Virus record (IMG/VR): IMGVR_UViG_3300042924_003932
Span: 1 to 22,163 of that record
Strand: one strand, 5' to 3'
Source of the DNA: a virus
DNA: 22,163 bases
This document shows, piece by piece, positions 1-7,300 of this stretch (the first letter of the stretch is position 1; each line of letters opens with the position of its first letter). The notes beneath the pieces were generated by a model. It was not told the origin of the DNA. It was given only the letters and a program-made list of their open reading frames with translations, and searched no databases. Made by a program: the position numbers and the translations under genes.

Positions 1-3000
1 ATTCCAATATCCTTGATTGTCTTTAGTTATTCCACCATTCTTTTGCTTCTGCGCTGGTTGATTGTTTTGTAATGCAGATGTTACAGCAGTTGCACCACCA
101 GCGACTGGTGCAACTGTTAACATTTTGTTTAAAGCATCAGACACTAATTTATAATTAGTATCATTAGGTTTCATTATATTAAATAATCTTAAATACTTTC
201 CACCTTTTTCATCAAACATTGCATCTATGAAAGTCTCTTTAACCATCTCTGGAGTTATTTTAGAATAACTATCTGAAGGAATTGTTCCTTTATCCATCAT
301 GTATTGTTGAACTTCAGAAAGAAAGGCAGACTTTTCTTGGCCTCTAGATCCAGAATCAAAATAATTTGTTGCTTTTTGTTTATTTGAAAAATAGTTAAAT
401 AACTGAGATGGGTCAAGCTTACCTCTAGTTGATTTTATTTCATCCCAATCTACTTTTTCAGGAGTTTTCCTTAGCTGTAAACCGCTTAACATATCATCTA
501 TTTCTGAAGTGGGTTTCATAGCAGCCTCTATAGCTTTTTCCTCTGCATCTGGTCTAAGAAAATATTTAAATTTAATACGATCTTTATCAACTTTATCCAT
601 TCTTGAATTTTTAATAGAATTTTGTACAGCATGTTCTATTTCATGTCTTGTAACTTTTTTAACTTCAGGTAACTCTGGATGAAGTCCTATTTTACCCCTC
701 CAATAATGACCTAGTGTATTTTCATCAGCAACAATTTTTAAATCATCTAAAACTTTTTTATTTGTAATTCCTAAATCCTTTAATCTTTTTCGCCCTTCTG
801 GTGTTTGAATTCTTTTTCTAAAATTTTCCAACACTTGAGTAGCATTAGGATTATTTAATTCAGGTAAATTATCAAAACGCATTTCTTCAATAAACTTTTT
901 AGGAATTGATGTAAATATATTTTCTACAGAAGAACTTGTAGATCCAAATGGAGTATTATTAGGGACCATTTTTTTACTAAAAGCTTTTGCACCTGTTTTA
1001 ATAATATCATCAGCTACACCAGCCCCAATAAGATTTACTGGATCGAGAACAGCATCCATTGCAAAGTTGCCAAGATTTTTTCCAAATGATGAATAGCTAT
1101 CTAACCAACCACCAGGGTTTTGGAATCCAAATGCTTCAGAAGGTGTTTGTTCTTTCCCTGTAACCAACTGCATCATCTCCTTTTGTGGAGCACCCATCAA
1201 CTCACCAACATATCTATAGAAGTTTGCCATTCCCTTAGACATGGCTTCTTTCATACGCTCGTCTTTCCCCTCTACAACAAACTCAGGAAGTTCTAGACCT
1301 TGGTACATTTTTTCACCACCATCCTGCATGCTCTTTGGTTTCCAATCCAATCCATTCTGATAGAATTTCATTTCTTGACCATTCTGTGCAGAAGGAATAT
1401 CGCCACCAAACTTCTTCTGATTATAAAGAGATGTCACCTCTTCATATTTTGGATTTGTAGAAGCTTTCTTATAGTTCTTATTGAATGATGGATCTTCTTG
1501 GAGAAGAATCTTATTTACATAATCACTAGTTTCTTTTGGGAGGTTATTTAACCAATCGTAAGAACCATAGATGTCTACACCTTTATCCTTTTGTTCATTG
1601 AGATAATTAGATAGGTTTCCTCTACCCCAGTTATATGCAGCTAGAGTTTTTGCAATTCTTACACTATCAGATTGTTCAGGTTTATTGATGAAGCTAGCAT
1701 TGTATAAATCATCCATTGCAAACTTCTGAAGCTCTACAGCATCTTTTGGATTGAATGGATCTAGTTTCTTTCCACCTTTCTTATTAGAATAATCTTTTAA
1801 AACACCTTCTCCAATCTGTGTAAGACCTTTGTATCCTGCTGGAGAAACAGCAGCTGGATTGAATGTTGATTCTTTATATGCTTGTCTTTGCAGAAGTTCG
1901 TTTGTTAATCCTTTCTTATAGTTTGTTGGTGCTGCTTCTACAGTGGCTGTAGCTTCTTCAGATGGATATATATATTCTAGGATTTTTCTTCCAAGTAGTA
2001 ATGGGGACATAATACCATTCTGTGCTGAAGCCATTGTCTTCTTTGCATACTTTCCTTTACTAGGAGCAGAACCAGCTGTACGTGCGTATGTAAATCCTAC
2101 AGAACCAGGAATAGACATACCACCCATTGCCATTGGTAATTCTTCATCACCATCTGCTTTAGCGATAGTGTTCATCAATTTGACAAAGTTCTCCTTGCCC
2201 ATTCTATCAGTGAATCTTTTGAAAACTCTTTCTTTCCCAAAACTTTGTTTTACCTTTTCAAAATCTGATTCTGTAAACTTCTTTCCTTTTGTAATATCAT
2301 AGATGCCTTTATCATACATCATGAATCGAAGAGCGTCTAAATCAGCTTTTGCTTCCCATGGTTTTCCCAAGTGTTCAAAATCTCCAGCAGCTTCTATACT
2401 AGCTTCTCTTTCTTTAGATCCTTGTACACCAGATACTATAGGTTTTTTTAAAGGAAGTTTAGATCCCATAAAAATTCCAAACTCGTCATTAGACATTGTA
2501 CTTGTAGGAGTGGCAACATGTGCAATTTCGTGTGCTTCAACAGACTGTTTAGAAAAGGTTTTATAATCTGAAGGATTTACATTTATAGTTGACCCATCGT
2601 AATAATCAATTATAGCTTCAGATCTTTTAGATGGATCATATTCTAAAGGTTGAATATTTTCTAAAAGTCCCAGTCTTTCTTTTTTGACCTGTTCTATTTG
2701 TGAAAGTTCATCAACCCTTTGTTTATTAGGAACATCTGAGTATCCTGTAGATTTTAATCTTCGTTCATATTCAGGACTTTGAATCCAAGACTTATAAAAC
2801 TCTGCTGGATCTTTTGTTTGTAAATATGGGACAGTTGGGGAAATAGTAGGTGTTTCGCCAGTGATCTGTTGCATTGGAGAAACTGGAATAAGTTTTCCAC
2901 CACCTTGAAACTGTCCTCCCCATGCAGGGGAATAGTTTCTTCCTTTGGTGTTATATCCTAGTCCAACAAAACCTTCAGGAAGGCTAACGTTTGAATCATT

Positions 3001-3042
3001 AGCGTTGTCTGCTTTACCAAAGTTATCTAACCATCCTTTCAT
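1..3042 (-). CDS. Large virion protein with lytic transglycosylase-like domain and two HExxH motifs (C-terminus cut by window edge)
   Basis: The minus-strand frame is open for 1014 codons from ATG at 3042 to the left edge, one base after the stop of the gene before it. Domains seen: HEIAH at residues 171-175 followed by WEAKAD at 229-234, which fits a gluzincin-type zinc site (two His, distal Glu230). An SLT-like lytic transglycosylase domain spans about 383-482, with probable catalytic Glu391 in KES.FNPAAVSPAG, then GLTQI at 406-410 and AAYNWGRGN at 468-476. A second metalloprotease-like motif, HEIEH, is at 800-804 with acidic candidates at 834-839. Motifs rich in GG and AQNG recur near 304-345, 545-576 and 1001-1005. 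Its size, place after the muzzle gene and wall-cutting domain suggest an internal virion protein ejected into the cell to breach peptidoglycan, comparable to crAss-like cargo proteins. The role is inferred; the transglycosylase motif is the firmest part. Confidence 0.85.
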   Translation of the reverse strand, partial: MKGWLDNFGKADNANDSNVSLPEGFVGLGYNTKGRNYSPAWGGQFQGGGKLIPVSPMQQITGETPTISPTVPYLQTKDPAEFYKSWIQSPEYERRLKSTGYSDVPNKQRVDELSQIEQVKKERLGLLENIQPLEYDPSKRSEAIIDYYDGSTINVNPSDYKTFSKQSVEAHEIAHVATPTSTMSNDEFGIFMGSKLPLKKPIVSGVQGSKEREASIEAAGDFEHLGKPWEAKADLDALRFMMYDKGIYDITKGKKFTESDFEKVKQSFGKERVFKRFTDRMGKENFVKLMNTIAKADGDEELPMAMGGMSIPGSVGFTYARTAGSAPSKGKYAKKTMASAQNGIMSPLLLGRKILEYIYPSEEATATVEAAPTNYKKGLTNELLQRQAYKESTFNPAAVSPAGYKGLTQIGEGVLKDYSNKKGGKKLDPFNPKDAVELQKFAMDDLYNASFINKPEQSDSVRIAKTLAAYNWGRGNLSNYLNEQKDKGVDIYGSYDWLNNLPKETSDYVNKILLQEDPSFNKNYKKASTNPKYEEVTSLYNQKKFGGDIPSAQNGQEMKFYQNGLDWKPKSMQDGGEKMYQGLELPEFVVEGKDERMKEAMSKGMANFYRYVGELMGAPQKEMMQLVTGKEQTPSEAFGFQNPGGWLDSYSSFGKNLGNFAMDAVLDPVNLIGAGVADDIIKTGAKAFSKKMVPNNTPFGSTSSSVENIFTSIPKKFIEEMRFDNLPELNNPNATQVLENFRKRIQTPEGRKRLKDLGITNKKVLDDLKIVADENTLGHYWRGKIGLHPELPEVKKVTRHEIEHAVQNSIKNSRMDKVDKDRIKFKYFLRPDAEEKAIEAAMKPTSEIDDMLSGLQLRKTPEKVDWDEIKSTRGKLDPSQLFNYFSNKQKATNYFDSGSRGQEKSAFLSEVQQYMMDKGTIPSDSYSKITPEMVKETFIDAMFDEKGGKYLRLFNIMKPNDTNYKLVSDALNKMLTVAPVAGGATAVTSALQNNQPAQKQKNGGITKDNQGYWN

Positions 3043-3043
3043 A

Positions 3044-3910
3044 TTACTTGTAACTTATTTGTGCTGGAGCTATAATGAATTGTGAAACTAAATGAGCATC
3101 TGATTTATTATCAAGAATGTGTCTGATTTTCAATTCTTTAGCTCTGAGAGGTTCTTTCTTAAATGATCTTGCTCCATAGTCCATATTGATTTGATTCACT
3201 TCTTTATCAAGAGAAAGTGATTGACATGTTCTGACAAACAATGGTATGCTCTTGTCCTTCACTACAGACCAGAATGTATTATACTGATAGAAGTTATCAC
3301 TTTTGGTAAATGTGATAGTCTTGCTTTCAGCATTTAATATAGGATATTGTAAGTAGGATTTCAAATTGTTTATTGGTTTTGGTACCAGCTCCAATACACC
3401 TGTACTCTGTTGTCCATTGTAAAGAACAGCTTTGTTAAACCATGTATTGTCAAGTTCTATTCTTGACACATCATTTGATATACCATACGGATCATTAAAA
3501 TATCTATATACTTTGGTATAGTCTTTTACATTCTGCAAAATCTCATCTTGATATTGATATGCAAAAGGATATTCAATAATGTATGGTTCTGTATATCCAT
3601 AGAATACATTATATATTGCATGGTTATTAAGATGTCTCCATACACAGGCTGTTTGAATAGTTTCTAAAGGAGTATTTTGATATTGATCTTGTGTAATAGT
3701 TGTAACAGCAAATGATTTTTCATAAGCACATTTTCCTTCAGATGTGATTGTAATCAAGTTAACACTATCATCTACAATGAAACTAATCCCTGTAGTCACT
3801 TGTGAAAGTGTTACACCTGAGGCAATAACATTCCCATACGCATCTGTGATGGTGAAAGGCCCTGAGTTAGGGCCTGTTTTTGTTAGCTTTATAGTGATTG
3901 TCTTTGACAT
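3044..3910 (-). CDS. Muzzle-associated tail protein, probable detached C-terminal part of the muzzle, with N-terminal decoration module
   Basis: A 288-aa protein. Residues 1-73 form a beta-rich module (LTKTGPNSGPF near the start, SEGKC at 57-61) that also makes up the 82-aa protein at 19742-19990 and the N-terminus of the protein at 3912-4370. Residues about 85-288 are different: aromatic-rich, with QDEILQNVKDYTK, TWFNKAVLYN, SFKKEPLRAKELKIRHILDN and a C-terminus rich in Ile and Gln. From memory, this resembles the C-terminal end of large crAss-like muzzle/stem proteins, usually fused to the propeller-like part found here in the 1689-aa gene two positions upstream. I infer that the muzzle has been split by insertion of decoration modules. 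ATG at 3910 lies one base after the preceding stop, with no Shine-Dalgarno sequence. The gene is certain; the muzzle link is moderate. Confidence 0.8.
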   Translation of the reverse strand: MSKTITIKLTKTGPNSGPFTITDAYGNVIASGVTLSQVTTGISFIVDDSVNLITITSEGKCAYEKSFAVTTITQDQYQNTPLETIQTACVWRHLNNHAIYNVFYGYTEPYIIEYPFAYQYQDEILQNVKDYTKVYRYFNDPYGISNDVSRIELDNTWFNKAVLYNGQQSTGVLELVPKPINNLKSYLQYPILNAESKTITFTKSDNFYQYNTFWSVVKDKSIPLFVRTCQSLSLDKEVNQINMDYGARSFKKEPLRAKELKIRHILDNKSDAHLVSQFIIAPAQISYK

Positions 3911-3911
3911 G

Positions 3912-4370
3912 TTATGACGGGCATCCTATATCTAGTGTTTGTATAATAGAACTGTTATATGGAACTGGAACTGTACAAGTAGTTATACTTGCTCCTGAGT
4001 ATGTATAATACTTAATTGGTGGGCCAGGAAGAACATATCGTTGACCCGCACCAAGATTTGGTACAAGTAATGTAAATGCATAATCTGCTGGATCACATCC
4101 TTCAAGTTCATAATATGTAGGACACGTACTTGTTGTTGTAGTGGTAGTCACATTAGTAAGAACTACATCAATAAAGTTTGTACAAGAACCCGTAGATTGA
4201 ATACGAACAATTGCAGTACCAATAGGAGCAAGCGATGTTAAGTAACCAGCTACAAGAGCTGATTTAAGTACGCCTGTTTCAAATGCTGTATTGTAAGCAT
4301 CTACATCAGAGAAGAGATTAAATGGGCCCGTGTCTGTCCCAGCTGTTGTTAATGTTAGTAGTATATTCAT
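3912..4370 (-). CDS. Small two-domain decoration protein with a Thr linker
   Basis: A 152-aa protein of unknown function. Residues 1-73 are a clear paralogue of the 82-aa protein at 19742-19990: both have TLT.AG.D.GPFNL, then an alanine-rich middle, VRI.S.G.CTNFIDV and a threonine run. Thr75-80 leads into a second domain of about 70 residues starting CPTYYELEGCDP, with Cys92, Cys132 and Cys150. That domain may be related to the C-terminal domain of the 1689-aa protein, which shares a [YF].L...DP pattern. The gene sits between the 1689-aa muzzle-type gene and its probable C-terminal partner, separated by 11 bases and 1 base, so it is probably a virion surface component. There is no signal peptide or membrane segment. 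No enzymatic motif was seen. Confidence 0.8.
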   Translation of the reverse strand: MNILLTLTTAGTDTGPFNLFSDVDAYNTAFETGVLKSALVAGYLTSLAPIGTAIVRIQSTGSCTNFIDVVLTNVTTTTTTSTCPTYYELEGCDPADYAFTLLVPNLGAGQRYVLPGPPIKYYTYSGASITTCTVPVPYNSSIIQTLDIGCPS

Positions 4371-4381
4371 AATTTATATTA

Positions 4382-7300
4382 TTATGTACATTCTGTAGGT
4401 CCTGATGAACCACCATCTCCTGATATTAATATTATTCCTGGAATTGTGTAAGCCTGAACTACCACTCCTGTTCCACCAAATGGAACACTCACTGTAGTTA
4501 AAGTGCCACTTGGGAAAGCATAATATTCAAATGTTGATCCAGCAGGATCCCCTTCGTCAAATAACGTATATTTTCCACAACCTCCACTATATGGTGAAGC
4601 TGTAGTTGTTGTAGTTGTTGTTGGGGTGGCAGTGGTAGTTGTTGTTGTAGTTGGTGCAGCAGTTGTAGTTGTAGTGGTTGTTGAAGAAGTTGATGTTGTG
4701 GTAGTAGTTGTAGAACTAGTAGTTGTTGTAGTTGTAGAGGTAGAGGTTGATGTGGTAGTAGTAGTTGTATTAACATATTCACCTTCTCCTTCCAAATTAC
4801 AATTTAAAGGTTGAATCACTCCAGTTCCAGCTAGAGAACAATTTGTTTGTATAACTGTAGCTGTAATGTTACACTGCAAAGGAGCAACTGTTGTTGTAGT
4901 TGTACTTGTTGTTGATGTAGAAGACGTACTTGTTGATGTTGTACTAGTAGTGGTTGGATTAGGAACCAATGTTCCCACTAAGAAATCAAAGTCTTCACAG
5001 CAATTGTTTTGTCCAGAATAGAAGAAGTTATTCTCTGCAATGTAGAAGTTTGGGATATAGCTATGAAAACTTATCCAACTCTTTGTGTTCATGTTGAAAG
5101 ATAGTGTCCAGGATACATTGCAGAAGTATTCTTCATCATTAAGACTAACATCTTGTCTAATAGTTAGGCCATTAACAATGTTATTGATGTAGAAACTTTG
5201 TTCAACTGGATCATACAGAATGTTATTTGACTTTGGTGCATAATCAAGTTTTGTAATAATCACTCTATCATATACAGCATCATAAACACCATGTAGTCCT
5301 ATTCCCTTAAAGTGATTATCAATATTCACATCTGGGAAGTTATTATCAATCATGAATGGTAGATGCTCAACAAAGAATCTGTTCATTCCTGATCCAAATG
5401 CAGACAAGTCATTCACTTGTGTTCCTTGTACTAAGAACACTTGTCCTCTTTTTGAATCCACTGTAACTTGACCTTGAGGAATCTTCAAAAGCATCTTGTG
5501 CTGACTTCCTACATATCCAAGATCAGTTTCAGCAAAGTCAATTGGAGGTGCACTCCTGAACAATAATGGATTACCTACATAAGCAGCTTGAGGGTTGCTT
5601 GTATCAATGGTCAATAAATTATTGTACAATAGTGACTTGTTCTCAAATCTAGCTAGAATAGCTTTGTTCTGTATACCATCTAAGCTTACAAGATTTCCAT
5701 AGTTCTGTGGGAAATCAAAATAAGAGATAGCTCTATAGATAAGCCAGTTGTTTATTCTATTATCAGCATCAATGTTTTGAGCATCAGAATAAATTGTTCT
5801 GAATGGATAATTTGTAAAGCAAAGTCTTGATTCCCAGTCAGGAGGCAAATGAGTGAACGTATTTTCTTTGTTTTGCTTAGAGAATGTGGTGTTATAGAAG
5901 TAGGTGTTGTCTTGTACAATAGGCACAAAACTTTCCTGAACCCAATCATCTGGAATGTCTGTACTAACGTTTGGCCAGAATTCTCCTTCTCTATTGTTGA
6001 ATGCTTGTCTTAAATCAACATTGTAAGAGCTTTCACAATAGAAGTTTGGAATACCATAAGCAAACAGATAGAAGTAGCCATCATAGTATGTGATGGTTGA
6101 GCTTGGTGTCACTTCTCCAGGTCCACTTGGTGAAACAGTTGTACTGGTAGTGGTGGTAGATGTAGATATAATCACATCTGTTCCCACTTCATTAGGACAG
6201 TCAAAATTGTGTGCTTTGTAAGAAATGATATTAGCCATCACTCCTTGTCCAGGAATGCTGTAGTTCTCGAGAATAGATCTTGCAGAGTGCCAGTATCTAG
6301 GATAGGCAACATTACCTATTTCATCATAAAAGATGTCGCTATCATCAGGAGCATTCACTCTGTTGTCAATAAAGAATGGAAGCTTTGTTTTGAAAGCAAC
6401 TCTGCTAATGAATGTATCACCACCAAACACAGTAGTGGATGGATTAGGTGAGTTAATTATGTATTGATAACCTGTATCAATTGTTTCGTATGAATAAATT
6501 TGCCCCCACTGATTAATAATTAAGTCTTTCAGTGATGCATAATATGAAACAACCTGTATCGGTTCTTCTTTAGCTGGCGTTGAGCAGTTTCCTATTTCTG
6601 AAATAGTGAATCTTGATCTATCTGTAACAATACTTATTGTTCCAGAAAGCATGTTTGGACTCTGATCAGGATAGGGAAGAGCTGTAGTATCTTCGTTTGT
6701 TTTTACAAAGACAGAGCTTTCTCTGTTCCAGTTGTTAATTGGAAGATCATCACCAAGAGCTTGTACACCTGGAATTAAGTATCTAGATATATCAAGTTCT
6801 CTTTGTTTGATTCCCTGATTATCAGGAACACCTACACCATAGTTGTAATCAGCAATAGAGTTAAATGAGTATGCATAGTTTCTTCTAGTAATACCATTAA
6901 CATAGATAGTCAAATAAGACTGATATGCAGTGAACATGGCTGTTGCACTGAACGGTGTAGTAATCTGCCCAAGCTTTGCAGAACTATCAAGAGCAGCCTT
7001 CTGTGCAGCTTCACTGAGCAGTTTGTATTTAGCGTTGTCTCTTACTTCTACAAAGTGGGCTTTACCTGCACCAAACATTACACTTTCTAGCTTAAGAATG
7101 TCTGCTAAGAATGGTTGACCAAATGATGTCTCTGGAGAGTTGAAGATTTGTCTGTATCTGTTCTCATCTTTAAAACCATCAAGTAGTGTTGTACCACCAC
7201 AGCCTGTTGCAGATCTTACTTGTTCTATTAGTCTTATTTGAGGACTCCAAAAAGTATTATTGCAATTTTCTATACATATCACTGCTGTTCCAGCAACAAC

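Noticed and set aside
1300-2566. Plus-strand open frames opposite the large virion protein
   Set aside because: The minus frame is open for 1014 codons with recognisable enzyme motifs. The plus frames have no family features and would be isolated genes against the direction of all others.
4626-4814. Plus-strand poly-Val frame, and a similar one at 17744-17929
   Set aside because: These are antisense images of Thr codon runs. They have no credible start context and lie wholly inside minus-strand genes.
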